Source of the DNA: Bacillus sp. SG-1
Lineage (GTDB): Bacteria; Bacillota; Bacilli; Bacillales; Bacillaceae_B
Reading direction: 5' to 3'
NCBI RefSeq assembly: GCF_000181495.1
Contig: NZ_ABCF01000007.1
Span: 30,497-94,496, forward strand
DNA: 64,000 bases
Made by a program: the position numbers and the translations under genes. Position 1 is the first letter of the stretch; each line of letters opens with the position of its first letter. This document shows, in pieces, positions 1 through 8,914 of the stretch. The notes under the pieces are model-generated. The model was not told the DNA's origin and did no database searches. It saw nothing but the letters and a program-made list of their open reading frames with translations.

Positions 1-261
1 AGCTATTACCTCACGTATATAGAATGGAACGGACTTGGTACAGGGTGTAGCGTTTTCCTTCTTATTGTTTCGTTGTCACTCGCTGTTTACTTCAGGATTA
101 AGCAACATGATTGGGTATATGCGCTCGTATTTGTATGGGCGATTTTCGGCATTGGGGTCAATAATCAAGGTGAACATCCTATCTTGTCAGCTCTAAGCTT
201 TTCGGTTGCTGCGGTTATTCTATTAACTGTCATTTTTTACAGACCGGTAAAACATAATTAA
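1..261 (+). CDS. C-terminal end of a membrane protein (5' end outside window)
   Basis: The frame is open from base 1 to the TAA at 259-261, so the gene begins upstream of the window; the TTG at 73 is probably internal. About 86 residues are visible. They form three hydrophobic stretches separated by short polar turns (a 'KQHDW' loop and a 'NNQGEHP' loop) and end in a short basic tail, so this is the last part of a multi-pass membrane protein. The order Asp-Trp, a hydrophobic run with Trp, then Gly-Ile-Gly is reminiscent of tryptophan-rich TspO/MBR-like proteins, but the fragment is too short for assignment. The SASP-like gene follows 37 bp downstream. Confidence 0.5.
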   Translation, partial: SYYLTYIEWNGLGTGCSVFLLIVSLSLAVYFRIKQHDWVYALVFVWAIFGIGVNNQGEHPILSALSFSVAAVILLTVIFYRPVKHN

Positions 262-298
262 GGCTCTGCAGCACAAAATAGGATTGGGAGGTGCTTTT

Positions 299-436
299 AT
301 GAAAGAGACAACAGGAAAGAAATTCACGTCAGCAGGAACCGACATTGAAGAAGTAAAAAGACGAAATGCACAGGCAGGTCTATCCTACAATGAAGTGAAG
401 CAGCTTCTGGCCGAAAGAATGGCACAGAGAAAATAG
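299..436 (+). CDS. Small protein resembling a gamma-type small acid-soluble spore protein (45 aa)
   Basis: The 45-codon reading frame has a strong ribosome site (GGGAGGTG) 6 bp before its ATG and is followed by a terminator. The product is hydrophilic. Its middle, roughly residues 12-26 (SAGTDIEEVKRRNAQ), resembles the repeated block of gamma-type SASPs, which are glutamine/asparagine-rich proteins stored in the spore and degraded by GPR on germination. It is much shorter than SspE and lacks a second copy of that block. The family call is inferred from this one motif; it could equally be an unrelated small Bacillus protein. Confidence 0.5.
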   Translation: MKETTGKKFTSAGTDIEEVKRRNAQAGLSYNEVKQLLAERMAQRK

Positions 437-445
437 TATCCAAAA

Positions 446-485
446 GAAGAAGCCCCTACGGAAGGTTCCGAAAGGGCTTCTTTTC
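446..485. terminator. Bidirectional rho-independent terminator
   Basis: GAAGCCC and GGGCTTC arms, with an inner CGGAA/TTCCG extension, are followed by T-rich tracts on both strands. It sits between the SASP-like gene and the convergent antiporter gene. Confidence 0.75.
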
Positions 486-2363
486 TTATTCATCCTTTGC
501 TTCGTCTTTATTCTTTTTCGCCGGTTTTTCTCGCTGTTCCACAAGTTTTTCCTGAATCTTATTGAACTCCTTGCATGGCTGGGTCAGGCTGACAACGATG
601 TCTCCCGCCTCTGCCTTAGCCGAACCATCGGGGGAAAAAAACTCCATTTTACCGGATGGTTTCAATACAAAGAGAAGGATTGTGTGCTCTTCTCTTTCAT
701 ACAGATATTCTTCAAATGAGTATTTCTCGGTTATATTGGTTCTCCTGATGATATCTCCACGCTCTACACGCTTGTTCAGTTCATCCCAGGTTGCGTCCTC
801 CTGAAACAGGATTCTGCCGCCCAGTGTGTGGACAAGATCTTCGATATCATCGCTTCTTTTCCCTTTCAAGGTCAGCTGAAAAAGATTATTCCTCCCGATT
901 GAAGGGACAAAAGTCGTACAGACCAGCGCATTATAGGAGTCGACTTCAGTCGTTGCAAGCAAGTACTCATACGGCGTTAGATCCATATGGTAGTCAGTTT
1001 GTTCTGACAGAATCTCCCCTTTGTAGAAAGGGACTCCGGCCTTTCTTGCAGAGAACAGCCTTTTCCAGGATGAATCGGCAACCATTACCGGGGTTTTAAG
1101 ATCCATAAAGGTTTTTGCCAGTTCAGTAGAGAAACTGCTTCCGCCTATGATTAACACTCCCGGCCTTTCATTGATGGCAAGATCCAGCTTTTTCGCCAGC
1201 CATCCGATTGAAAACCCATGGACGGTCACGGTTCCAAACACCAGCGCAAATGTTACCGATGTCAGTATTGCTGCATCTTCAAACCCGTTATCCAGAAGAA
1301 TGGAAGCAAAATAACTTGAAACCGTGAGTGCCACTATCCCCCTTGGAGCAATCCAGCCGACCAGGGTTTTTTCCTGCCAGGAGAGATCTGTTCCTATCAT
1401 AGAAAGGAAAATGGATAATGGGCGGACTACGAAAAGCATCAACAGCACAAACCCGATGATCTTCCAATTAAAAATTTCAATCAACGTTTCAAGTGACAGA
1501 GATGCGGTCAGCATGACAAAAATGGTAGATATCAACAGCACTGAAATATTTTCCTTAAAATGGCGCATATCATCTATTGAAGAAATATGCATATTTGCCA
1601 GGGTCATTCCCATTGCTGTCACGGCAAGAAGTCCGGTCTCATGAGTGATTTCATCCGAAATGGTAAAACAGGCAAGAACTACAACGAACACGACAGGAGA
1701 CTTCAAGAACTCGGGGACATGACCTTTTTCAAACATCCAGCCGATGCCCCTGCCGCAAAGCCATCCGAAAACGACGGCAAAAAACGAAGCCAGGAAGAAC
1801 ATTACGAGCGTATTGGATGCCCCTTCTTCTGAAGTTAAAAATAAAATGATTTCAAAAGCAAAAACCGCCAAAAGTGCTCCAAATGGATCGACGATAATAC
1901 CTTCCCACTTTAGTATGGCTGCCGGCCGCGGCTTCAGTTTTGCCTGCCTTAGGAGCGGCAGGATGACGGTTGGACCAGTCACGATGAATAATCCTCCGAT
2001 GACAAACGACACAGCCCAGGAAAGTCCGGCTACATAATGGGCCCCCAACGATCCGAGAATCCAGGCAAGGAAAGCACCGATAGTGACAATCCTGAACACG
2101 GGCCTGCCTAATCCTTTCACTTCACGGAAATCCAGGTTTAGGCTTCCTTCGAATAATATGATAGCTACCGCCATAGAGATAATAGGCTTAAATAAATCAC
2201 CAAATTCTTCTTGCGGATGGATGATCCCCAAGAATGGACCTGCCAGGAGCCCGGCAATGGACATGATAACGATTGCCGGCAGCCTGAAGCGCCACGCTGC
2301 CCACTGTGACAGGATTCCCAGCAGCCCGATCAGCATTAAGTTGAATAATATGGAATGAAACAT
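486..2363 (-). CDS. CPA1-family cation/proton antiporter with C-terminal RCK-like (TrkA-N/TrkA-C) region
   Basis: A 625-residue NhaP-type Na+(K+)/H+ antiporter of the cytoplasmic membrane. Residues 1 to about 400 form roughly 12-13 hydrophobic segments with the conserved pattern around 'GLLAGPFLG', 'FEGSLNL' and the 'TGPTVILPLL'/'VDPFGA' motif that in CPA1 proteins carries the ion-binding aspartate. Residues about 405-500 read like a nucleotide-binding TrkA-N fold ('GVLIIGGSSFSTELAKTF'), and about 530-605 like TrkA-C, implying ligand gating as in RCK-regulated transporters. The tail is Lys/Glu-rich. The ATG has an AAAAGGAGAGA site. It is monocistronic between terminators. Ion specificity (Na+ or K+) cannot be read from the sequence. 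Confidence 0.85.
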   Translation of the reverse strand: MFHSILFNLMLIGLLGILSQWAAWRFRLPAIVIMSIAGLLAGPFLGIIHPQEEFGDLFKPIISMAVAIILFEGSLNLDFREVKGLGRPVFRIVTIGAFLAWILGSLGAHYVAGLSWAVSFVIGGLFIVTGPTVILPLLRQAKLKPRPAAILKWEGIIVDPFGALLAVFAFEIILFLTSEEGASNTLVMFFLASFFAVVFGWLCGRGIGWMFEKGHVPEFLKSPVVFVVVLACFTISDEITHETGLLAVTAMGMTLANMHISSIDDMRHFKENISVLLISTIFVMLTASLSLETLIEIFNWKIIGFVLLMLFVVRPLSIFLSMIGTDLSWQEKTLVGWIAPRGIVALTVSSYFASILLDNGFEDAAILTSVTFALVFGTVTVHGFSIGWLAKKLDLAINERPGVLIIGGSSFSTELAKTFMDLKTPVMVADSSWKRLFSARKAGVPFYKGEILSEQTDYHMDLTPYEYLLATTEVDSYNALVCTTFVPSIGRNNLFQLTLKGKRSDDIEDLVHTLGGRILFQEDATWDELNKRVERGDIIRRTNITEKYSFEEYLYEREEHTILLFVLKPSGKMEFFSPDGSAKAEAGDIVVSLTQPCKEFNKIQEKLVEQREKPAKKNKDEAKDE

Positions 2364-2470
2364 TAGTCTCTCCTTTTAAAAGGATTCATATTGTAAATCT
2401 ATTCTATCCTTCAGTATAGTGCATGTAAATTCGTGTGCCATTCACAATGTTCTTGTGGTTTAACCTGACT

Positions 2471-3793
2471 TTATATCCTGACAGTATGTTTAAACCAAAA
2501 GGTCAATCCAAGACGGCTGCAAACAGTATTGTAATGGAGCAGGGTGAGCAATACCGCCCCTGTGTTCATCCCTATGAGTACACCCGCCATACCGAACTGC
2601 GGCATCGATCCAAGAAAATAAATGATGGAAAAAGAAACGGTGGTCGCCCATATAGTATGATACAAAGCGTCCTTTATCAGTCCAAATCCTATCATAAAAG
2701 CCTGCAGCGGCATCACAAAGAAATGGAAGAAAAAATAGGGCCAGAGCAATTTCAGGTAATACGCAGCCGAGGTTGAATGAAAAAATAGATTCGTCAGTTC
2801 TTCCCCCAAAAAATAAAAAACCAATACAGCCGGGGTCCCATAGCCCAAAGTAATCCAAATAACTTGCTTGAGTATTGAATGTATACCTTTAATATCCCCC
2901 TTTGAAACCTTTTCTGACACAATTGGAATCAGGGCGACCAATAGGGAATGAGCGATAAATGCAGGGAAAAACCCGATCGTCAACGCCACTCCCGCCATCA
3001 CTCCGAAGTGCTCGGTTGCAGATAGCTCGGTCATACCTGAATGAAGCAGGGCCGCTTTTATCAAGAATGGTTGAATGGCATGGGAAACAGCATGAAAGAT
3101 CCTCAGAATGGTCGTAGGAAACGAAACAGATAATAATGCCCTGCCTACTTCCCTCTTATCCGCAGTGTCTGAGGAAGTATATTTGATTTTCCTTACAGAT
3201 AACACATAGGCTTGCATGAAGTAAAGGAAGACAACACCCTCACTGCCGATGAGTGTACAAAGAGCAATGATGATGGCGATATTGGTGTCGAAGGAGAACA
3301 ACTGATAAACCACAACCAATAGAATAAGCTGAGCAACCTTTCTTAAGAAATTGGCAGCCGCGATTTTCCCCATTTGATGAACACCCATAAAATATCCCCG
3401 GGCTATCGAAGAAAAGGAAATGATCGGGATCAGCAACAGCGTAAGCCAGCGTATGCTCGGATGGTATTCTGACAAAAAAGGGAATACTGAATAAATCAAA
3501 GCAGCCGCTATCAAGAATATACAGGCGAAAATAATCGTCAGTCTCCACACCTGGGAAAGAATATTCCGATGATAGACTACATCCTTTTCCGCGATGAACT
3601 TTGAAAGCGAAACCGGCAGCTCCAGACTCGCAATAATGGCAATCAAAAAAATGGATGGAAGAATCGACATATAGATCCCCATGCCGTGTTCCCCCAGCTC
3701 TCTTGCCAGAATCATATTGATGACGAACTCCAAGCACTCCCCAAAGAATGCCGTAATTATCAAAAAGGATATTCCCCGTATAAATAATTTCAT
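2471..3793 (-). CDS. MATE/MurJ-type lipid-linked oligosaccharide flippase, SpoVB/YkvU-like
   Basis: A 440-residue polytopic membrane protein with 12-14 hydrophobic segments, of the polysaccharide-biosynthesis flippase family (MVF/PST). The N-terminus ('FFGECLEFVINMILARELG') and the block 'LELPVSLSKFIAEK' are typical of the SpoVB group, whose members flip lipid-linked precursors during spore cortex synthesis. The length is close to B. subtilis YkvU rather than the longer SpoVB. I placed the start at the internal ATG at 3793, because GGAGG lies 7 bp upstream; the frame extends 24 bp further without such a site. A link to sporulation is inferred from family resemblance only. No partner genes adjoin it. 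Confidence 0.75.
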   Translation of the reverse strand: MKLFIRGISFLIITAFFGECLEFVINMILARELGEHGMGIYMSILPSIFLIAIIASLELPVSLSKFIAEKDVVYHRNILSQVWRLTIIFACIFLIAAALIYSVFPFLSEYHPSIRWLTLLLIPIISFSSIARGYFMGVHQMGKIAAANFLRKVAQLILLVVVYQLFSFDTNIAIIIALCTLIGSEGVVFLYFMQAYVLSVRKIKYTSSDTADKREVGRALLSVSFPTTILRIFHAVSHAIQPFLIKAALLHSGMTELSATEHFGVMAGVALTIGFFPAFIAHSLLVALIPIVSEKVSKGDIKGIHSILKQVIWITLGYGTPAVLVFYFLGEELTNLFFHSTSAAYYLKLLWPYFFFHFFVMPLQAFMIGFGLIKDALYHTIWATTVSFSIIYFLGSMPQFGMAGVLIGMNTGAVLLTLLHYNTVCSRLGLTFWFKHTVRI

Positions 3794-3904
3794 ATTCCAA
3801 CCTCCGAATAAGTACATGCCCTATCTTATGATGAAGGATTGTTGTTTAGGATTTTTTTATTCACAAATACTGGTTCTTCAGCATGGGGATTCCAAGCCTG
3901 CAGG

Positions 3905-4042
3905 TTACTCATCTTCAGTTTTATTGAGATAAAGTCTAGTTTGCTTGAGTTTCTTTTCGTCTCCACCCACTTTTTTATGATTTTGGCCGCTTGCCCTCTT
4001 TTCAGCACAGTATCCCTCACATTTTTGATTTTCTTGGCCCAT
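3905..4042 (-). CDS. Possible small hydrophilic protein (45 aa), unknown function
   Basis: The ATG at 4042 is preceded by GGAAGGGG at a workable distance, and the frame encodes 45 charged residues (Lys/Glu-rich, two Cys close to the N-terminus as C-x3-C) ending in TEDE. It starts 20 bp beyond the swrC terminator in the same direction, so it needs its own promoter or read-through. No family was recognised. An alternative frame at 3826-4020 is also open, so this call rests mostly on the ribosome site. Confidence 0.35.
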   Translation of the reverse strand: MGQENQKCEGYCAEKRASGQNHKKVGGDEKKLKQTRLYLNKTEDE

Positions 4043-4062
4043 TTTAACCCCTTCCCGAAATA

Positions 4063-4094
4063 AAAAACGGGTCTCCACTTGGAGACCCGTTTTA
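4063..4094 (-). terminator. Rho-independent terminator of swrC
   Basis: A perfect stem (AAACGGGTCTCC with GGAGACCCGTTT, 4-nt loop) is followed on the minus strand by TTTA, 11 bp after the swrC stop codon. Confidence 0.85.
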
Positions 4095-4105
4095 GTGTTA
4101 ATCAA

Positions 4106-7100
4106 TTATGCTTCTTTTTTGGTGAATTTGCGTTTCATCTTCATAAGGGTTTCATACACGATCGGGACAATAACAAGAGTCAGCAAGGTCGAGCTTGTCA
4201 GCCCACCGATAACAGTGACTCCCAATCCTTTCGAAATCAACCCGCCGCCTTCAAGACCAAGTGCAAGCGGGAACAGGGCACCGATTGTGGCGATAGCCGT
4301 CATCAGGATCGGTCGAAGTCGTGTAGTCCCTGCTTCAAGCAGTGCTTCCCGTGTGGATAACCCATCGTTTTCCATATGAATTACACGGTCGATTAATACA
4401 ATTGCGTTCGTTACAACAATTCCGATCAACATCAACGCACCAATCATGGAGGAGATGCTCAACGTTTCTCCGGCAATCAACAAGCCCAGCAATCCGCCGA
4501 TGATACTGAACGGAAGCGAGAACAAGATCGCAAACGGAGCCAAACCGCCGCCAAATGTGATAACAAGAATCAAGTAGACGATTGCAATGGCTGCTAGCAT
4601 AGCAAGTCCAAGCTGGGTGAAAGACTCTTGAATATCTTCCGTGACACCGCCCATATTCACATCGACACCAGCAGGCAATTCAAGCTCTTCCATTTCCGAC
4701 TGAATATCTGCGGATACTTTTGAAACGTCATCAGACTTGATTTCTCCTATTACCTGTACAAAGATTCGTCCATCGCGTCGTGTTACAGTATCCGAAGTTT
4801 GTCCTTCCTCCACTGAGACAACGTCTTCCACCGCTACTTCCACGCCAAGCGGTGATTGAATTGTTCTGCCGGTAATATCTTCGATGTTTTCATATGTCTC
4901 GACTGGAGCTTGAACGAACACTTCCACTTCTTCTCCATCTTTTTCAATGGTGGTCAAAACAGGGTTTATGCGCTGCTGGCTTAATTCCATCGCAACTTGC
5001 CCAGCTGTCAAACCAAGCTGGCTCAGCTTTTCCTGATCGACAACAAGAGTATATTCTTCGTAAGCTTCAGAAATACTGGAATCGATATTTTTTAACTCCG
5101 AATGTCCAGACATGATTTCTTTCAAATCATCGACAACCGGAGTGATTTCATCCATATTTTCACCATAGACGAAAAGCACAAGCTCATTGCTTCCGGCACT
5201 GGCTGAGAAGTCCTGGGAAGACCATTCGCCTTCTTCTACAGAAGCTTGTAACTCTTGGATAACTTGTTCTTTTTCTTCGCTGAAGTTTTCTGTATCTTCA
5301 TCAAACTCCACGAAGAACATCGCACCACTTGAGCTTCCCGGATTCATTGGGTTTTCACCGCCGACTGAATATTGGACAGTTGTAACATCTTCACGACTCA
5401 GGAAAAATTCCTCTGCATCCTGAGAGATCCTTTCAACCTCTTCATCCATCTGGCCGGGAGCAGGGCTGTATGTTGCAACGACCATTTTATCTTCTTCTGA
5501 AGGCAGGAAGCTCACACCGATGAGGGGTACAAGGAACAAGCTTCCTACTAGCATCGCTACGGCAAGAAGTGATGTGATGACTTTGTGGTTCAATGTCCAA
5601 TTCAAGACCTTTTTATAACCAAGGGCAAGCCTGCCTGGTTTATCGTGGTCGACCTTCTTCTTGACTCCCTTTTTAAACAGGGAATGAGCAAGCATAGGGA
5701 CGATTGTCACCGCCACTAGAAGTGAGGCCAATAAAGCAAATACAATGGTCAACGCGAATGGAAGGAACAGCTCCCCAATCATCCCTTGTACGAGACCAAG
5801 CGGCAGGAATACAGCAATCGTAACAATTGTAGATGAGGCAATTGGTACAAACATTTCCTTCGTCGCTTCTCTTATCAATTCTTTTCCTCTCAGCTTTTCG
5901 CCTTCGAGAGACATACGTCTGTAGATGTTTTCTACAACAACTATCGAGTCATCGATGACACGTCCGATGGCCACTGTCATAGCACCGAGTGTCATAATAT
6001 TCAACGTAATATTCATCTGCTGCAATACCAGGATGGCAATCAGCAGGGATAAAGGTATTGAGATAACAGAGATAAAAGTAGATTTAATATCGCGCAAGAA
6101 CAACAGGATAATGATGACAGCGAACAGTGCACCAAACAAGGCTTTGTTCAACATTGTGCTGACAGACTCTTCAATCGGTTCACCCTGGTCAAAAGTAGAT
6201 GTGATTTCAATGCCATCAATATCCTTTTCAAAAGCTGAGATCTCTTCCTTCACAGCATTTACGACATCAACTGTATTGGCATCGGCTGATTTAACAATCT
6301 GCATTCCAATTGACTCTCTACCGTTGGTTCTGGAAACAGAGTCCACTGTGCCAACAAGTTCTATATCGGCAATCTCACTCAACTGCACGGTAGGAAGGCC
6401 GGTCGGAGCTTGTGCCGCCGTTCCTGGAACAGCTTGCACAGAAGGGCTTTCTCCAGCTGCCCCGGTTGGACCCTGGCTTTGTGCTTGCGCAGAAGGCATC
6501 ACAGGAATCACCATATTTTCTAGATCTTCCAGTGACATGATATTTCCATCCACTACCACTGACTTCTGAGTTTTATCTAATGTGTAAAGTCCGAGCGGAA
6601 CATTCACATCAGAACCTTGGATGACACCCTTAACGGTTTCTTCATCAATTCCCAGTTCGTTCATTCTTTCTTCATTAAAAACCAACTGTACCTCTTCCAC
6701 TTGCTGACCGGAGATCTCAACAGAAGAAACTCCGTCCACCCCTTCCAAAGCAGGCAGAATCGTATCTTCTACAGTCCCGGTCAATTGGGAAATCGTTTCA
6801 TTTTCGTTGGACACACTCAGTGCCATGACAGGGAATGCATTAAAGCTTAATCGGGAAACAGATGGATCCTGTACCCCCTCAGGCAGCCCGATATTTGTTA
6901 AAACATCTTTGACCTCATCCTCAGCTTCTTCCATGTCTTTAGAAAACTTATATTCGATTTGAATCGCTGAAGCATTTTGATAGGAAGTTGAACTGACAAC
7001 ATTGACTCCGTTCAAATTTCCTACCCTCTTCTCAATCGGTTCTGTAATCTTATCCGCCACTTCCTCTGGTGTCGCGCCCGGATAAACCGTGGTAATACTG

Positions 7101-7237
7101 ACAATAGGTGTATTTATATTCGGGAGTGTTTCAAGTTTCATATTCAATCCCGCATACAAGCCCGCAGTTGTGATAATTAGTGTGATCAACCAAACTGCGA
7201 ACTTATTCTTTAACGTAAAATTAATTATACTGTTCAT
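4106..7237 (-). CDS. swrC: RND-family (AcrB-type) efflux transporter, SwrC/YerP-like
   Basis: A 1043-residue resistance-nodulation-division exporter. It has an N-terminal TM helix, a large extracytoplasmic domain (about residues 35-340), six TM helices (340-540, including the conserved 'GRVIDDSIVVVENI' stretch with paired aspartates in TM4), a second large loop (about 560-850), and six further helices. In B. subtilis, SwrC (YerP, about 1065 aa) is a proton-driven pump giving self-resistance to surfactin and supporting swarming. The assignment here rests on family, length and the divergent TetR neighbour with a YerO-like arrangement. Residues about 248-282 form a Pro/Gln/Ala-rich insertion (SAQAQSQGPTGAAG…) that reads as a flexible linker. 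Expression is probably controlled by the divergently encoded regulator through operators at 7262-7308. No MFP or outer-membrane partner is adjacent, as expected in Gram-positives. Confidence 0.9.
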   Translation of the reverse strand: MNSIINFTLKNKFAVWLITLIITTAGLYAGLNMKLETLPNINTPIVSITTVYPGATPEEVADKITEPIEKRVGNLNGVNVVSSTSYQNASAIQIEYKFSKDMEEAEDEVKDVLTNIGLPEGVQDPSVSRLSFNAFPVMALSVSNENETISQLTGTVEDTILPALEGVDGVSSVEISGQQVEEVQLVFNEERMNELGIDEETVKGVIQGSDVNVPLGLYTLDKTQKSVVVDGNIMSLEDLENMVIPVMPSAQAQSQGPTGAAGESPSVQAVPGTAAQAPTGLPTVQLSEIADIELVGTVDSVSRTNGRESIGMQIVKSADANTVDVVNAVKEEISAFEKDIDGIEITSTFDQGEPIEESVSTMLNKALFGALFAVIIILLFLRDIKSTFISVISIPLSLLIAILVLQQMNITLNIMTLGAMTVAIGRVIDDSIVVVENIYRRMSLEGEKLRGKELIREATKEMFVPIASSTIVTIAVFLPLGLVQGMIGELFLPFALTIVFALLASLLVAVTIVPMLAHSLFKKGVKKKVDHDKPGRLALGYKKVLNWTLNHKVITSLLAVAMLVGSLFLVPLIGVSFLPSEEDKMVVATYSPAPGQMDEEVERISQDAEEFFLSREDVTTVQYSVGGENPMNPGSSSGAMFFVEFDEDTENFSEEKEQVIQELQASVEEGEWSSQDFSASAGSNELVLFVYGENMDEITPVVDDLKEIMSGHSELKNIDSSISEAYEEYTLVVDQEKLSQLGLTAGQVAMELSQQRINPVLTTIEKDGEEVEVFVQAPVETYENIEDITGRTIQSPLGVEVAVEDVVSVEEGQTSDTVTRRDGRIFVQVIGEIKSDDVSKVSADIQSEMEELELPAGVDVNMGGVTEDIQESFTQLGLAMLAAIAIVYLILVITFGGGLAPFAILFSLPFSIIGGLLGLLIAGETLSISSMIGALMLIGIVVTNAIVLIDRVIHMENDGLSTREALLEAGTTRLRPILMTAIATIGALFPLALGLEGGGLISKGLGVTVIGGLTSSTLLTLVIVPIVYETLMKMKRKFTKKEA

Positions 7238-7261
7238 TATCTCTTTCCTTCCCCTTTAAAT

Positions 7262-7363
7262 TGACTGACTGGTCATAACATAAACAAATATAACTGACCA
7301 ACCAGTCAGTAGTCAATTAGTAATACGTTAAAAAAATTTGATTTTTTTGTGACCATTCAGTCA
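7262..7363. promoter_or_regulatory. Three copies of a TGAC-N6-GTCA operator between swrC and yerO
   Basis: Identical half-sites in the same geometry occur at 7262-7275, 7295-7308 and 7350-7363 (inner six bases TGACTG, CAACCA, CATTCA). Start-to-start spacing is 33 and 55 bp. The first lies near the swrC start of transcription, the second between its -35 and -10, and the third overlaps a likely yerO -10. Binding by the TetR-family protein encoded next door is inferred. Confidence 0.7.
7287..7316 (-). promoter_or_regulatory. Sigma-A-type promoter of swrC with an operator in its spacer
   Basis: On the minus strand TTGACT (7316-7311), an 18-bp spacer and TATATT (7292-7287) precede swrC. One TGAC-N6-GTCA operator (7295-7308) is centred in the spacer, so a bound regulator would block RNA polymerase. 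Confidence 0.7.
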
Positions 7364-7367
7364 TAAT
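7338..7367 (+). promoter_or_regulatory. Likely yerO promoter overlapped by operator
   Basis: TTGATT (7338-7343), an 18-bp spacer and CATAAT (7362-7367) lie about 55 bp before the yerO start. The third TGAC-N6-GTCA site covers the spacer end and the start of the -10, suggesting autorepression. Confidence 0.45.
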
Positions 7368-7402
7368 AAGATATAAGAGTTCATAATAGGAGAAGATTTT
7401 AA

Positions 7403-8275
7403 ATGAAGGAAAAAGAAAAAATTATTATTGAATCAGCTATCAAGTTCTTTGCGACCAAAGGCTTCGGATCCACCTCCATACAGGAAATTGCCAATGAAGC
7501 CGGGATTTCCAAAGGAGCCTTCTATTTGTATTTCAAATCGAAAGAATCCTTGCTTCTCGCCACTTTAAAGTATTACTTTACCCGTATTCAAATGCAGATG
7601 AGAGAAATAGATTCCGAACCTCTTCCGCCCAGAGATAAATTCATCAAACAAATGCAGACTCAGCTGAGCAGCATTAAAGATCATAAAGATTTCATCATCA
7701 TGCAGGCCAGGGAAAATGCTCTGCCTTTCAACGAAGATATTGAAGAATTCATTTATACCATGAGATATAATAAAGGGCTCTTTTATAAAAATTCGTTATT
7801 AGATATCTATGGGGACGGCATTGAACCCTACATCTGGGATCTTACAATGATTTTCCAGGGACTCTTCCATCCTTACATCGAACTCCTTATGCTTGAAAAT
7901 ATAGAATTTGATTTTACAAAACTGGCAGAATTTATGCTGGGCAGGATGGATGATGTGGTCAAAGGTTTGATAGACAGTGATGCAAAAGAAAAAGCCATCC
8001 TTTCAGCGGAATCCATGGAGAATCTGATCGCTGAAAACATCAGCAAAAGTATCGACTCAGATGTAATCATTCGCACAATTCACAAACTCAAAGAGTCTTT
8101 TGCTTCTTCAGAAGATGACAGTGTCATTGTTACACTCGAAGTCATAGAGGAAGAAGTCTCTAAAGAAAAACCGAGGATTCCCGTCATCAAGGGAATGATG
8201 AACAACTTGATTGATTATGCGGAAACAGCCCCGCTGCAACAGCTTCTAACCTCATATTATAAAATTGACCAATAA
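7403..8275 (+). CDS. yerO: TetR-family transcriptional regulator, YerO-like
   Basis: A 290-residue regulator. Residues 5-60 form the TetR DNA-binding domain with the usual helix-turn-helix signature ('GFGSTSIQEIANEAGISKG' followed by 'FYLYFKSKESLL'). The rest is a helical ligand-binding region, longer than the common 190-200 residues and matching the length of B. subtilis YerO. It is transcribed away from swrC across a 165-bp gap that holds three symmetric operators, which is the classic layout of a TetR repressor and its efflux-pump target. Ligand identity is unknown; a lipopeptide or other membrane-active compound is plausible given the SwrC partner. The gene ends in a bidirectional terminator. 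Confidence 0.88.
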   Translation: MKEKEKIIIESAIKFFATKGFGSTSIQEIANEAGISKGAFYLYFKSKESLLLATLKYYFTRIQMQMREIDSEPLPPRDKFIKQMQTQLSSIKDHKDFIIMQARENALPFNEDIEEFIYTMRYNKGLFYKNSLLDIYGDGIEPYIWDLTMIFQGLFHPYIELLMLENIEFDFTKLAEFMLGRMDDVVKGLIDSDAKEKAILSAESMENLIAENISKSIDSDVIIRTIHKLKESFASSEDDSVIVTLEVIEEEVSKEKPRIPVIKGMMNNLIDYAETAPLQQLLTSYYKIDQ

Positions 8276-8307
8276 AAAAACTGAGACCGCCTTTGTCTCA
8301 GTTTTTT
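8274..8307. terminator. Bidirectional rho-independent terminator
   Basis: CTGAGAC and GTCTCAG arms are flanked by A and T runs, giving a terminator for both the convergent yerO and DUF1284 genes. Confidence 0.85.
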
Positions 8308-8735
8308 CTTTGCTTCTTTTCAGCAGCTTTTAGAAGGGCGACCCCTTCCTTGCAGACGCCATATTCCAGCCATGAACATCCCGCACATATATGGTCTAAA
8401 TCATCCGGCTCCACTTTTTCAGCTGTCAGATTCACCAAATAAGACTTTTTGTAAACACCTCCCACCTTCAACCCAAGATGTTCAATCGTCCTCCTGTCCA
8501 GTCCAATCACTTTATTATTCGATTTAACATTGCCGCTGCATAAGGTCTCGCCTTTGTGTGGACAAGCCGAACAAGCCTCATCGAATCCGGCCACGACCTG
8601 GATATCGAAGTCTTTCTCAGAATCTCTTATATCCCCTGCAATTTCAGTCATCTTCTCGATAAAAGACGGGCTATAACCCATCCCTTTAAACCCGTGGACA
8701 CACAGGAGATGATGCCCTCTCATTATTTTGCTCAT
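8298..8735 (-). CDS. DUF1284 domain protein (cysteine-rich)
   Basis: A 145-residue protein with the N-terminal 'MRGHHLLCVHGFKGMGYS' block characteristic of DUF1284. Two cysteine clusters are visible: C-x2-C then a Cys 8 residues on (about residues 56-67), and C-x2-C then a Cys 8 residues on (about 117-128). With the early Cys they could bind a metal or Fe-S cluster, but that is inference. GGAGG lies 7 bp before the ATG. No biochemical role is established for the family to my knowledge, and the neighbours give no clue. Confidence 0.75.
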   Translation of the reverse strand: MSKIMRGHHLLCVHGFKGMGYSPSFIEKMTEIAGDIRDSEKDFDIQVVAGFDEACSACPHKGETLCSGNVKSNNKVIGLDRRTIEHLGLKVGGVYKKSYLVNLTAEKVEPDDLDHICAGCSWLEYGVCKEGVALLKAAEKKQRKN

Positions 8736-8871
8736 CTGGATGCCTCCTTTGACTAGTAATCAACTATTTCGAGGTTGGGGTTGGGAAATCCTGTTTTTTG
8801 ATACGGTGTTTCGGGGGTGGGTTTTCTATATAAAGGGATTTTGTGCGTATCTAGGTAAAACCAGAATCTAT

Positions 8872-8903
8872 TCAAAAAATAGACCCGGCGCAATGCCAGG
8901 TCT
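8872..8903 (-). terminator. Rho-independent terminator of the carboxypeptidase gene
   Basis: On the minus strand AGACCTGGC pairs with GCCGGGTCT around a short loop and is followed by ATTTTTTG, 12 bp after the stop codon. Confidence 0.75.
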
Positions 8904-8914
8904 CATCTAAAACT

